Source of the DNA: Tannerella sp.
GTDB lineage: Bacteria; Bacteroidota; Bacteroidia; Bacteroidales; Tannerellaceae
DNA: 32,973 nt
Reading direction: 5' to 3'
Assembly (NCBI GenBank): GCA_031265585.1
Contig: JAISCL010000208.1
Location: 1-32,973 of the forward strand
The notes below the pieces were generated by a model. The model worked only from the letters and a program-made list of their open reading frames with translations, was not told where the DNA came from and made no database searches. The position numbers and the translations under genes were made by a program. Shown here piece after piece: positions 7,408 through 16,099 of this stretch (its first letter is position 1; each line of letters begins with the position of its first letter).

Positions 7408-10125
7408 TCAAAAATTTACGGAGACGCCCGCCTGCAAACCCAATCCTTTCCGGTAATATTCGATCACTTCGGCTTTGCCGGTCGCGTTTATTTCCTGGGT
7501 GAACTCTTGCCTCTGATTGAGCAGGTTCCTGGCCTGCAGTTTTATCGCGACCTTCCCGTTAAATGAATAACTGCCCGTTAAATCGAGCGAATGAAAGGCT
7601 TCCTCTATCACATTGTTGACCCCGTTTATACCGACCGAATGGATGCGGGGGCCTTGCAAGTTATAGACGGCAGAGATGAACAGGCCTTTGTCGTGCATGA
7701 ATTTTGTGGCGTAACTCAGGTCAAGATTCATCAGCCAGGGCGACGCTCCCTGAAGCGCCCTGGATTTGTCGGTGTAGATGCCGTTTTCCGGGAGGGAGAT
7801 ATGCGTGTAGATGCGGGAGGCATTGAGGTCGAGCTTGAAATGCTTCGTCAGGTTGCGGCGAAATTCCAGTTCAACGCCGGCCACATGGCCTTTCGCTACG
7901 TTGCGGAAACTCTGGATGAGGGAGCCGGCATATTCCTGCACGCGCTCAATCGGCGAATCAAGGTATTTGTAATAGAGTCCGAACGAAAGGAGGTTTCCAA
8001 AGCCCTGAAAGGCTTCGTAACGGACGTCCAGGTTGCAGTTATAGCCGTTCTTTATGGCGGCATTCCCCCGGACGGTCGCTCCCCCGTAGGATTCCCTGTA
8101 CTCGAAGGGGGCCATCTCAATGAAGGAAGGCCGGGTGACGGTGCGCGACAGGCCGAGCCGGAGATTCTGATTTTTCCGTACCGCATATTTAATGTTCAGG
8201 GCGGGAAAGAAATCACCGGAGGCAAGCTTTGCCAGTTTTTCCTCCGCCGCATCCGTCCAGTAACGCACGCGCTGCTGCGAATGTTCGTAGCGCACGCCGG
8301 CCGAAAGCAGTAAATCCGCTACCGGATAATATTCGAAATCGGCAAACGCGGCCAGGATCCCGGAGGTTGCAAAATATTTATTCCGCGGCTGTGAGTTTTT
8401 ATCGACCGAAATGGCGCCGCTCCGTATGTTTTCGTAATTCAGGAACGGATCCGTGTCATAGATGTTGTCTATTTCGGGACTGATGCCGCGGAGGTTATAA
8501 TAAAAGTTTGAAGAATAAAAATCGCGGGATTTATCGCGCAGGGAAAAGCCGGTGCGCAGGAAGTCGGGCTGCTCCCGGTCATTGAGCGTATAGACCAGTT
8601 TTACGTCTCCGTTCCATTCGTCTTCCTTCAGCCGGCCGAAATAGCGCATCGTCTCCTGCTGATTGAGCTTAAACAGGGAAAGGGAGCCGTCTCCATTCTT
8701 AGTAAACATGACCTGCCGGCGGTCAGGCTCGTCGCTGCCCGTTTTCCCGTAGGATAACTGCCAGGAGGCATTCCATTTTCCATCCGGGAACGCATGGCGT
8801 CCCGTCAACTGGTTATTGAACAGGGAATAGATGTGGTAGAGACTGTTGCTTCCCCGCAGCGCTACGCCTTCGGCGTCAAACCCGTCGCGTTCCCTGTAAT
8901 CATCCTCCGTATTATTGACGAACATGATATTATAGGAGAGCATGTCCGTTTTCCCGAACGAATAATTGATCCGTCCCAGCAGGGTCGCCGTCGTTTCATA
9001 GCTGTACCTGTTATAATAATACCGGTCACGGATCACACCCTGGGCGTTGATCGTCGAAACGTAAGCATCATCCAGGATCGTGTATTCATTGTTAAAATTA
9101 GCGGCAAACAGGGTGCTTATCTTATGGCTCCCCACAGACCGGGATTTTCCGATCCCGAAGTCAAGGCCCAGTTCGGGATAAGCCCGCCCTTTCCGGATCG
9201 AAAAACCGGTCTCGAACGGGTTATGGCTGCGCTGATACGTTTCAAATTCGTCCGTATGCATCTGCCTGATCCGGTCGGAAAGCGTCAGGTACTGACTGAT
9301 GCCGGCGAACGGAAGTCCGCCCGACCCCTTGTCGGATGAATAAAAAGCGGCCAGCAGGGTATTCGTTTTCCCGCCGGAAGAAAGGCTGAACGTAAGATAG
9401 TCGTTCCCGATGTTCTCCTTCGTCTCCACATTGATGTGCGCTCCCGAATAGTCCCCGAAAACGGATGGCTGATAGACCTTGCTGACCGATATGTTCTTTA
9501 CTGCCGACGTCGGAAACAGCGTCAGAGGAATCAGTTTATTATCCGGATTGGGCGAGGCGATCGGAAAACCGTTCAGGGATGTCATGCTGTAACGGTCTCC
9601 CAACCCGCGGACGTAGACCTTGCTCCCCCCTTCCATGGAGATGCCCGTAATCTTCTTTACCCCGTCCGCTACGGTCGACAGTCCCTTGACCGACATCTCT
9701 TTCGCGCCTATGTTCTCAAGCGCGGCGGCGGCATGTTGGCGTTCTGCCATCAGCATATTCTCAGCCTCCATATTTTTCCGGGCTACTACGACGACCTCTT
9801 CGAACTCTTTCACCGATTCCTGCAATGTCAAGTTCAGCACGGTCGGCTGATCCGTCCGGATCTCCACACCGGCCACTTCCAGCGTCACATACGAAATACA
9901 GGAAGCCGAGACCGTATATTTCCCTGCCGGCAGCTTCAGTTCATACGCTCCGTCCGCGTTGCTTACCGTTCCGTTCGTTGTATTTTTTACCACTATATTT
10001 ACACCGGGAAGCGTTTCCTGTGTCTTTGCATCCGTTACGGTCCCTTTAAGAGACTGTGAAAAAACGGAACCGCCGCAGATAAATAAAAATGCCGTGCTGA
10101 AAATAACCCTGTTCCTCTTATTCAT
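7408..10125 (-). CDS. TonB-dependent outer-membrane receptor with N-terminal carboxypeptidase-D-like domain
   Basis: A 905-residue protein. A signal peptide (residues 1-23, ending SVFSQ) is followed by a carboxypeptidase-regulatory-like domain (about 24-110: SLKGTVTDAKTQETLPGVNI, DGAYELKLPAGKYTV). The plug domain spans roughly 130-230 (VYVRGLGDRYSMTSLNG, GDYSGAHINVETKE). The remainder is a 22-strand-type beta-barrel ending in phenylalanine (GVSVNF), as expected for outer-membrane insertion. It imports an unknown substrate using TonB energy. It is not accompanied by a SusD gene; its partner is the beta-helix lipoprotein 40 bases downstream. The gene starts 165 bases after thiD, and no strong promoter was found between them, so read-through from the TPP-controlled operon is possible but unproven. 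Confidence 0.92.
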   Translation of the reverse strand: MNKRNRVIFSTAFLFICGGSVFSQSLKGTVTDAKTQETLPGVNIVVKNTTNGTVSNADGAYELKLPAGKYTVSASCISYVTLEVAGVEIRTDQPTVLNLTLQESVKEFEEVVVVARKNMEAENMLMAERQHAAAALENIGAKEMSVKGLSTVADGVKKITGISMEGGSKVYVRGLGDRYSMTSLNGFPIASPNPDNKLIPLTLFPTSAVKNISVSKVYQPSVFGDYSGAHINVETKENIGNDYLTFSLSSGGKTNTLLAAFYSSDKGSGGLPFAGISQYLTLSDRIRQMHTDEFETYQRSHNPFETGFSIRKGRAYPELGLDFGIGKSRSVGSHKISTLFAANFNNEYTILDDAYVSTINAQGVIRDRYYYNRYSYETTATLLGRINYSFGKTDMLSYNIMFVNNTEDDYRERDGFDAEGVALRGSNSLYHIYSLFNNQLTGRHAFPDGKWNASWQLSYGKTGSDEPDRRQVMFTKNGDGSLSLFKLNQQETMRYFGRLKEDEWNGDVKLVYTLNDREQPDFLRTGFSLRDKSRDFYSSNFYYNLRGISPEIDNIYDTDPFLNYENIRSGAISVDKNSQPRNKYFATSGILAAFADFEYYPVADLLLSAGVRYEHSQQRVRYWTDAAEEKLAKLASGDFFPALNIKYAVRKNQNLRLGLSRTVTRPSFIEMAPFEYRESYGGATVRGNAAIKNGYNCNLDVRYEAFQGFGNLLSFGLYYKYLDSPIERVQEYAGSLIQSFRNVAKGHVAGVELEFRRNLTKHFKLDLNASRIYTHISLPENGIYTDKSRALQGASPWLMNLDLSYATKFMHDKGLFISAVYNLQGPRIHSVGINGVNNVIEEAFHSLDLTGSYSFNGKVAIKLQARNLLNQRQEFTQEINATGKAEVIEYYRKGLGLQAGVSVNF

Positions 10126-10190
10126 AAACCATTTTTTTCAGCTGCAAAATTCCCCTTTAAATATTACAAAACGGACACAAAAAAGATAAC

Positions 10191-10210
10191 ATCCGGTTAT
10201 GATCCGGTTA
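10191..10210. repeat. Direct repeat ATCCGGTTA, 11 bp apart, upstream of TonB receptor gene
   Basis: ATCCGGTTA occurs at 10191-10199 and 10202-10210, one DNA helical turn apart, 66-85 bases before the start codon of the TonB receptor. A -7-like TATCTTTT lies next to it on the minus strand. This spacing suits a regulator binding site, but no regulator is known. Confidence 0.4.
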
Positions 10211-10250
10211 CATTTTCCGAACACTTTATTAATTGAAAGTTGCGCAGGAT

Positions 10251-10284
10251 GGTTTTGTGCATTGCGCAGGGGCATGGCGTGCCC
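10251..10284. repeat. Copy of a 15-bp intergenic repeat followed by a hairpin
   Basis: GGTTTTGTGCATTGC at 10251-10265 is identical to 5939-5953 in the other repeat-rich spacer. It is followed by GGGGCA/TGCCCC (10268-10284 region), a 6-bp stem with a 5-base loop just after the thiD stop on the minus strand. The hairpin lacks a U-tract, so a termination role is weak. Confidence 0.4.
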
Positions 10285-10290
10285 CTTACC

Positions 10291-11097
10291 CTACCAGAAG
10301 TTAAAAAAATGATGGACCGGGCCGTGGCCTTTGCCGATCTTATAGCGTGCACCGGCGGCAATGGCTGATGCGATATAGTCTTTCGCCCGACGGACTGCGT
10401 CGTTGAGCGGTAAATCATGGGCCAGAAACGCCGCTATCGCGGAAGATAAGGTACAGCCCGTACCGTGTGTATTTCCCGTATTTATACGGTGGGAAGTCAG
10501 TTCGATGATCTCGTCCGTTTCGGCATTGTAAAATACGTCCGTCAGCATTTCTTCTTTCAGGTGGCCGGCTTTCAGCAAAACCGAGACCCGGCGGTTTGCA
10601 GACAGTTCACGGATCACGAGCGGAAAGTCCCGCTGTCCGCCGATCTTGCGGCCAAGCAACATCTCGGCTTCGGGAAGGTTGGGCGTAATGACGCGGGCAA
10701 AAGGCGCCAGTTCGTTTTTCAGCGTTTCAATCGCCCCGTCGCGGAGCAGCCTGTCCCCGGAAGTTGCGACCATAACGGGATCCAGTACGATATTTTTAAG
10801 GTTATATTTCAACAGCGTGTCCCTGACTGCCTTTATCAGTTCGGAAGAATGAAGCATCCCGATTTTCACGGCATCGGCTCCGATATCATCCAGTACCGAC
10901 CGGATCTGACCGGTGACAAAATCTACCGGCACCGGATGTACGCCCGTTACGCCGACCGTATTTTCGTCGACAACCGCCACGATTGCAGACATACCAAAGC
11001 AGCCACACGCCGCAAATGTTTTTAAATCGGCCTGAATGCCTGCCCCTCCGCTGGGGTCGCTACCCGCTATGGTGAGCGCTCTCCTGTATTGCTTCAT
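10291..11097 (-). CDS. thiD: Hydroxymethylpyrimidine/phosphomethylpyrimidine kinase (ThiD)
   Basis: ThiD phosphorylates HMP and HMP-phosphate with ATP to give HMP-diphosphate, the pyrimidine half of thiamine. The protein (268 residues from the ATG at 11095-11097) opens with the ribokinase-family signature ALTIAGSDPSGGAGIQADLK. It contains KIGML, VLDPVMVATSG and TPNLPEAEMLLG, and ends with the anion-hole motif NTHGTGCTLSSAIAAF holding the catalytic cysteine region. Length is normal for the family. An in-frame ATG 12 codons upstream exists, but the chosen start places the conserved strand at the usual distance from the N-terminus. It follows tenA by 40 bases, and both are downstream of one TPP riboswitch, so they form a salvage operon repressed by thiamine pyrophosphate. 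Confidence 0.96.
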   Translation of the reverse strand: MKQYRRALTIAGSDPSGGAGIQADLKTFAACGCFGMSAIVAVVDENTVGVTGVHPVPVDFVTGQIRSVLDDIGADAVKIGMLHSSELIKAVRDTLLKYNLKNIVLDPVMVATSGDRLLRDGAIETLKNELAPFARVITPNLPEAEMLLGRKIGGQRDFPLVIRELSANRRVSVLLKAGHLKEEMLTDVFYNAETDEIIELTSHRINTGNTHGTGCTLSSAIAAFLAHDLPLNDAVRRAKDYIASAIAAGARYKIGKGHGPVHHFFNFW

Positions 11098-11137
11098 TGT
11101 GATTTTTTTCTTGAAGTCTTTAAGTCTTTCCACTAAA

Positions 11138-11782
11138 TCAAATTTTCCACTGCTCCTGCCTGTAGGCGCTGTCCCAAAACAGCCACTCCAGCTTTGAACA
11201 CATCACAAAGACTTCCGTCATTGCGCACTGCCGCTCCGGGGTGCACTGTGCGGCAAGAGTGTCACAGACGGCAATCGCTTTTTTTACCGAGCGGGCATAG
11301 GCTTCGTCTCCGTAGGCGTTTATCCATGTCTGATAGGGGTTATTCTCTTTTGTACCGTTTGCCAGGATATAGTCCCCTACCTCTTTGTAGATCCGGAAAC
11401 AGGGCAAGACCGCAGCCGCCATGACTTCGAGCGGCGCGTTCAGCTGGCGAAGGAGGAAGGATGTATATAACAGGCACGAAGGAGAGGGCCTCTGTTCCGC
11501 GTCGAGTTCCGCAACAAACGTTTCGTGAAGTTCCTTTTCTACGGCAATACTTTCACCGGCAAAACCGATGAAGGTCTCAATATGCTCCGGGTCGGTCAGT
11601 TTGGCGGCAATGGTCGCCAACACCCTGCCGTAATCGGACAGGTAAAGGGCATCCTGCCGGATATAAAAAACAAATTTCTCCCTGTCCAGCGTACCGTCCA
11701 TCAGTTCCTGTATAAAAGGCAATGACAGCGTCTCCTTATAAACGGGTGCGATCGCATCCCATGCTTTTTCACTCCATTTCAT
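11138..11782 (-). CDS. tenA: Thiaminase II / aminopyrimidine aminohydrolase (TenA)
   Basis: TenA hydrolyses degraded thiamine pyrimidines (aminopyrimidine to HMP), feeding ThiD in salvage. The protein (214 residues) carries family blocks FYIRQDALYLSDYGRVLA (Asp44), VLPCFRIYKEVG (Cys128, matching the catalytic Cys of TenA_C-type enzymes) and SKLEWLFWD (Glu199). The frame stays open to an ATG at 11842, but that extension would translate the intrinsic terminator of the riboswitch. The ATG at 11780-11782 (MKWSEKAWD), preceded by GAAAGAG, is therefore the real start and gives the normal family length. It is the first gene of the riboswitch-controlled tenA-thiD unit. Confidence 0.95.
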   Translation of the reverse strand: MKWSEKAWDAIAPVYKETLSLPFIQELMDGTLDREKFVFYIRQDALYLSDYGRVLATIAAKLTDPEHIETFIGFAGESIAVEKELHETFVAELDAEQRPSPSCLLYTSFLLRQLNAPLEVMAAAVLPCFRIYKEVGDYILANGTKENNPYQTWINAYGDEAYARSVKKAIAVCDTLAAQCTPERQCAMTEVFVMCSKLEWLFWDSAYRQEQWKI

Positions 11783-11790
11783 CTCTTTCG

Positions 11791-11835
11791 GTTTTAAAAA
11801 AGAAAGCCGCTTCGTGTACATACGAAACGGCTTCT
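11791..11835 (-). terminator. Intrinsic terminator of the TPP riboswitch
   Basis: On the minus strand GAAGCCGTTTCGT pairs with ACGAAGCGGCTTTC across a 6-base loop, followed directly by TTTTTT. It lies between the TPP aptamer and the tenA start, the usual place for a riboswitch that stops transcription when ligand is bound. Confidence 0.88.
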
Positions 11836-11853
11836 TCCACATTATTTTTAAAT

Positions 11854-11936
11854 CCGTTTCCCTACGATGTCAATTACAACATATCAGGTTCAAGGGTTTA
11901 ATCTCAGCCCTTCCAGCAGGAAGAACACCCCCAACG
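11854..11936 (-). promoter_or_regulatory. TPP riboswitch (THI element) controlling tenA-thiD
   Basis: The minus strand reads TTGGGGGTG, then GGGCTGAGA, then ACCCTTGAACCTGAT, then ATCGTAGGGAAACGG, in the order and spacing of the conserved thiamine pyrophosphate aptamer. It begins about seven bases after the -7 promoter element, so it is at the very 5' end of the transcript. It is followed by an intrinsic terminator and tenA. Excess TPP is expected to favour termination. Confidence 0.96.
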
Positions 11937-11942
11937 CGAATG

Positions 11943-11975
11943 CAAATATACTAATTATTTCCGGTCTGCATCAAA
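11943..11975 (-). promoter_or_regulatory. Bacteroidota-type promoter for the TPP riboswitch operon
   Basis: On the minus strand TATATTTG (11943-11950) matches the -7 consensus TAnnTTTG, and TTTG (11972-11975) lies 21 bases upstream as the -33 element. Transcription would begin near 11936, exactly at the aptamer. Confidence 0.8.
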
Positions 11976-11989
11976 AACGATACGGAAAT

Positions 11990-13330
11990 TTACAGTCTTG
12001 CCCGGATGGCGCGGGTTTCCTTTTCGTAGCCCGGCTTGCACAGGAGCGCAAACATATTCTTTTTATAGGCTTCCACGCCCGGCTGGTCGAACGGATTTAC
12101 GCCTAACACATAGCCGCTCAGGCCGCACGCCTTCTCAAAGAAATAAAACAGCTGCCCGATATAATATGCGTTCAGCGCCGGCATTACGAGCCGAATGTTC
12201 GGGACACCGCCGTCCACATGGGCCAGCCGCGTTCCGAGTTCTGCCATTTTATTGACTTCGTCCACCCGTTTTCCCGCCAGGTAATTCAGTCCGTCAAGAT
12301 CCGCCCTGTCCGCGGGGATCGTCACTTTATGATCCGGTTTCTCCACGGAAATAACCGTTTCGAAGATGATGCGTTCGCCTTCCTGGATCCACTGTCCCAT
12401 CGAATGAAGATCCGTCGTAAAATCAACCGATGCCGGGAAAAGGCCTTTCCCGTCTTTCCCTTCGCTCTCGCCGTAAAGCTGTTTCCACCACTCGCCGATA
12501 TAATGCATTTTCGGATGGAAGCCGGCCAGGATCTCCACTTTCTTTCCCTTTGCATACAGGGCATTCCGTGTAGCTGCGTAGACGGATGCGATATTTTCGG
12601 CAAAGGGCGTCTTCGCGTCCGTCGCCTTTTCCATATCCGCCGCTCCCTTCACCAGGTCGCGGATGCTGATGCCCGCAACGGCAATCGGCAGCAGGCCTAC
12701 CGGGGTAAGCACGGAAAAGCGTCCGCCCACGTCATCCGGAATAACGAAAGTCTTATAACCTTCCTGATCCGCCAGCGTGCGCAAAGCGCCGCGCGCCCGG
12801 TCCGTAACGGCAACGATGCAGTCTTTCGACGCCTTCTTCCCGACATTCTTTTCCAGCAGTTTTTTCAATACGCGGAAGGCGAGGGCCGGCTCCGTTGTCG
12901 TTCCCGACTTGGAGATGTTGATGATGCCGAATTTGACGCCCTTAAGCATTTCGCACAACTCAAAGAGATAATCTTCGCCGATCTGATGCCCGGCATAAAC
13001 AAGCAGCGGATTTTCACGCTTCTCCCGCAGCCGGTCGAAACTGTTGCCGAGGGCTTCAACAACGGCTTTTGTTCCCAGATAACTGCCTCCGATGCCGATC
13101 ACCACCACTACCTCGCACCGGCGGAGCGTCCCGGCCGTCGCCTCAACAGCTTCCAGTTCGGCCTCGCTAATGGAAGAAGGAAGATGCAGCCAGCCCAGGA
13201 AATCGCTTCCCCGGCCGGTTCCCCGGTGCAGCATGTCCATCGCCTTTTTCACTTTCGGCTCAAGCGCGTTTATTTGTCTTTTTGTGACCGCACCGAGCGC
13301 CTTGTCAATGTTCAAACGAATCGTTTTCAT
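11990..13330 (-). CDS. pgi: Glucose-6-phosphate isomerase
   Basis: Interconverts glucose-6-phosphate and fructose-6-phosphate in the cytoplasm. The 446-residue length is that of the compact bacterial PGI type. Sugar-phosphate isomerase motifs are [27 protein letters not shown], the PGI signature [16 protein letters not shown] and, near the C-terminus, [15 protein letters not shown] with the lysine expected in the active site. It starts 16 bases after gpsA and is the last gene of the lysS-gpsA-pgi unit. The riboswitch promoter of the next operon begins just past its stop codon. The combination of aminoacyl-tRNA synthetase, phospholipid precursor and glycolytic genes is typical housekeeping content. 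Confidence 0.97.
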   Translation of the reverse strand: MKTIRLNIDKALGAVTKRQINALEPKVKKAMDMLHRGTGRGSDFLGWLHLPSSISEAELEAVEATAGTLRRCEVVVVIGIGGSYLGTKAVVEALGNSFDRLREKRENPLLVYAGHQIGEDYLFELCEMLKGVKFGIINISKSGTTTEPALAFRVLKKLLEKNVGKKASKDCIVAVTDRARGALRTLADQEGYKTFVIPDDVGGRFSVLTPVGLLPIAVAGISIRDLVKGAADMEKATDAKTPFAENIASVYAATRNALYAKGKKVEILAGFHPKMHYIGEWWKQLYGESEGKDGKGLFPASVDFTTDLHSMGQWIQEGERIIFETVISVEKPDHKVTIPADRADLDGLNYLAGKRVDEVNKMAELGTRLAHVDGGVPNIRLVMPALNAYYIGQLFYFFEKACGLSGYVLGVNPFDQPGVEAYKKNMFALLCKPGYEKETRAIRARL

Positions 13331-13346
13331 TTTTTTACTCTATTAA

Positions 13347-14348
13347 TTATTTAAAAATCTCTGTTATCCTTTCGATTTGCGTCACGGGCGATTCCAGTTC
13401 ATACAGAATGGCATACAGCGCATTCAGTATCGGCATGTCCACCTTATAGTCCGCGTTGATTTCATGGATGCATTTCGTGGCATAGTAACCCTCGGCGACC
13501 ATGCCCAGCTCAATCTTAGCGACATGGACGCTGTTGCCCTCCCCGATCATTTTCCCGAACACGCGGTTACGGCTGAATGACGAGTAAGACGTAACCAGCA
13601 GATCGCTCAGATAGGAAGCGCTCGTAATATTCCGCTTCATCGGATGCACGACATTCAGGAAGCGGATCATTTCATCAAAAGCGTTCGGGATATATACGGC
13701 CTGAAAGTTATCCCCGTATTTCAGTCCGCTGCAGATACCGGCCACAATGGCATAGATATTCTTCAGCACCGAAACATATTCCAGGCCGGTCATGTCGCGG
13801 CTGCACGAGCTGTTCAGGTAGGGAGTCCGGAACACTGTTTCCGAAAGCTTCCGCGCCTTCCGGATATCCCGGCAGACAAGCGTCAGGTAGGAGAGGTGTT
13901 CCATGCCGATCTCTTCCGCATGGCAGGCGCCCGCTATCACGGCGATATTATCCGGGTCAACCTCGTAATAAGCCGAAAAATAATCATTGACCAGCATATT
14001 TTCATCCGGCACGATGCCTTTGACCGCGGATATGACGTATTTATGTTTCAGGGAGGTCGTGACTTTTTTCAGATGATCCTTGATATAAGGCGAGGGGGTC
14101 ACAAAGACAAGCGTATCCGAATCGTCTATCGCCTGATTGATATCACTGTAAAAATGAATGCGGGAAGTATCGAACGTAATACCCGACAGGTAGGCCGGAT
14201 TATGTCTCAGCCGTTTAAAATCTTCGATGCGATCCGGGCGGCGCATATACCAGTTGATCTCCTTCTGCGAGTACATTACAATTTTAGCGAGCGCGGTGGC
14301 CCAGCTGCCACCCCCCATCACTGCGATCTTTCCGGGAAAAAGTTTCAT
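13347..14348 (-). CDS. gpsA: NAD(P)-dependent glycerol-3-phosphate dehydrogenase
   Basis: Reduces dihydroxyacetone phosphate to sn-glycerol-3-phosphate, the backbone for phospholipids. The 333-residue protein starts with a Rossmann motif ([14 protein letters not shown]). It has the VFVTPSP and VISAVKGI blocks, then [17 protein letters not shown] with the catalytic lysine, and the C-terminal [12 protein letters not shown] block. The usual GPSHAEE motif reads GACHAEE here, a substitution in the substrate loop that still keeps His-Ala-Glu-Glu. Its ATG overlaps the lysS stop by four bases (ATGA), which implies translational coupling. Confidence 0.95.
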   Translation of the reverse strand: MKLFPGKIAVMGGGSWATALAKIVMYSQKEINWYMRRPDRIEDFKRLRHNPAYLSGITFDTSRIHFYSDINQAIDDSDTLVFVTPSPYIKDHLKKVTTSLKHKYVISAVKGIVPDENMLVNDYFSAYYEVDPDNIAVIAGACHAEEIGMEHLSYLTLVCRDIRKARKLSETVFRTPYLNSSCSRDMTGLEYVSVLKNIYAIVAGICSGLKYGDNFQAVYIPNAFDEMIRFLNVVHPMKRNITSASYLSDLLVTSYSSFSRNRVFGKMIGEGNSVHVAKIELGMVAEGYYATKCIHEINADYKVDMPILNALYAILYELESPVTQIERITEIFK

Positions 14349-15883
14349 GTCTGCGCGTCGTTTCGGTTACCCTTATTTTCCGGACGCATCTGTGGGAAGA
14401 ACAGCACTTCCTGGATCGTCGTCTGCCCGGTAAGGAGCATGACAAACCGGTCGATCCCGATCCCCATCCCGCTCGTCGGCGGCATACCGTATTCCAGCGC
14501 GCGCACAAAATCCATATCAATAAACATGGCTTCATCGTCGCCCTTCTCACTCAGCTTCAGCTGCTCCTGGAAGCGTTCCAGCTGGTCGACCGGGTCGTTC
14601 AGTTCCGAATAGGCATTCAGCAGTTCCTTCCCGTTAACCATCAATTCGAACCGTTCCGTCAGTTCCGGATGATGACGGTGGCGTTTGCACAGTGGCGACA
14701 TCTCTATCGGATAATCCGTAATAAAGGTCGGCTGTATATAATTCGCTTCACATTTCCCGCCGAATATTTCATCGATGAGTTTTCCCTTGCCCATCGTCCC
14801 GTCCGTTTCGATATGAAGCTGCTTGCAGGCCTCGCGGAGCCGGTCTTCGTCCATCCCCGTGATGTCAATGCCGGTATGTTCCCGGATGGCATCCGTCATG
14901 GTCACACGGCGGAACGGCGCTTTGAAACGGATTGTTTTGCCGCCGACCTCCACCTCGTCCGTCCCGTTCACATCCAGGCAGACCTTCTCGATCATCTTCT
15001 CCGTGAAATCCATCATCCAGTTATAATCCTTGTATGCCACATAGATCTCCATCACGGTAAACTCCGGATTGTGCGCGCGATCCATCCCCTCGTTGCGGAA
15101 ATTCCGGGAAAACTCGTACACCCCTTCAAAGCCGCCCACGATCAGGCGCTTCAGGTACAGTTCATCCGCAATGCGCAGGTACAGCGGCATGTCAAGGGCA
15201 TTATGATGCGTGATAAACGGACGCGCCGCCGCGCCGCCCGGTATGGGCTGCAGAACAGGGGTCTCCACCTCCAGGTAGCCTTTCGCGTTGAAATACTCGC
15301 GCATCGACGTACAAACCTTCGTCCGTTTGATAAAGACCTCCTTCACTTCACTGTTCACCACCAGGTCGACATACCGCTGGCGGTACCGCTGTTCCGGATC
15401 GGAAAAACCGTCATAGACGACGCCCTCCTTTTCCTTCACGACCGGGAGCGGACGAAGCGACTTCGACAGCACCGTCAGCTCCTCCGCATGAACGGAAACC
15501 TCGCCCGTCCGCGTACGGAAAACGTACCCCCTGATACCGATAAAGTCACCGATGTCAAGCAGTTTTTTGAAAACCACGTTATACAGCTCCGCGTTATCTT
15601 CCGAAGGACAGATATGATCGCGCGTAACATACACCTGGATGCGTCCGGTGGAATCCTGCAACTCGGCAAAGGAAGCCTTTCCCATGATACGGCGGCTCAT
15701 GATACGGCCCGCGACCGTGACATACCGTCTTTCCTCTTCGTCCTTAAAACCCTCTTTTATCTCCCGTGCGCCGGCATCCACCGGGTATTCGGCTGCCGGA
15801 TAGGGATCGATCCCCATCTTCCGCAGCTGTTCCAGACTGTCTCGCCGGATGAGTTCCTGTTCGCTTAAATCTACTGTGTCCAT
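14345..15883 (-). CDS. lysS: Lysyl-tRNA synthetase, class II
   Basis: Charges tRNA-Lys. The 512-residue protein has an N-terminal OB-fold anticodon-binding domain (about 55-150, [21 protein letters not shown]) and a class II catalytic core. Motif 2 is [20 protein letters not shown] and motif 3 is [14 protein letters not shown] near residues 472-485. The start at 15881-15883 ([11 protein letters not shown]) is preferred over an ATG 13 codons upstream, because that one would overlap the promoter -7 element and transcription start. First gene of the lysS-gpsA-pgi operon; overlaps gpsA by four bases. Confidence 0.97.
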   Translation of the reverse strand: MDTVDLSEQELIRRDSLEQLRKMGIDPYPAAEYPVDAGAREIKEGFKDEEERRYVTVAGRIMSRRIMGKASFAELQDSTGRIQVYVTRDHICPSEDNAELYNVVFKKLLDIGDFIGIRGYVFRTRTGEVSVHAEELTVLSKSLRPLPVVKEKEGVVYDGFSDPEQRYRQRYVDLVVNSEVKEVFIKRTKVCTSMREYFNAKGYLEVETPVLQPIPGGAAARPFITHHNALDMPLYLRIADELYLKRLIVGGFEGVYEFSRNFRNEGMDRAHNPEFTVMEIYVAYKDYNWMMDFTEKMIEKVCLDVNGTDEVEVGGKTIRFKAPFRRVTMTDAIREHTGIDITGMDEDRLREACKQLHIETDGTMGKGKLIDEIFGGKCEANYIQPTFITDYPIEMSPLCKRHRHHPELTERFELMVNGKELLNAYSELNDPVDQLERFQEQLKLSEKGDDEAMFIDMDFVRALEYGMPPTSGMGIGIDRFVMLLTGQTTIQEVLFFPQMRPENKGNRNDAQT

Positions 15884-15908
15884 CGTTTTCTCTCGTTTAA
15901 AGTGGGGA

Positions 15909-15939
15909 CAAAGATAATGCAAGTTAAGAGGAATACAAA
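15909..15939 (-). promoter_or_regulatory. Promoter of lysS-gpsA-pgi
   Basis: Minus-strand TATCTTTG (15909-15916) is a perfect TAnnTTTG -7 box, with TTTG (15936-15939) 19 bases upstream. The predicted start near 15902 gives a leader of about 20 bases to the lysS ATG. Confidence 0.82.
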
Positions 15940-15998
15940 ACTTATGAGTTGAAAGTTGAGAGTTTCAATCCCGTCAGGATGCCATACCGGTAGAGAAA

Positions 15999-16028
15999 GA
16001 AGTCCCAACATTCACATGCCGGGACTTC
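15999..16028 (-). terminator. Possible terminator after the repeat-rich secreted protein gene
   Basis: GAAGTCCC (15999-16006) and GGGACTTC (16021-16028) form an 8-bp stem with a 14-base loop. On the minus strand it is followed by TTTCTCT. It lies about 70 bases past the stop at 16100. The loop is large and the T-run is short, so confidence is moderate. Confidence 0.45.
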
Positions 16029-16099
16029 CGAAAATACTAAGTGAGACGGGAATATCAACTTCTTCCACGTCTATTGAGATAGTTCTTACCCTTCAACGA

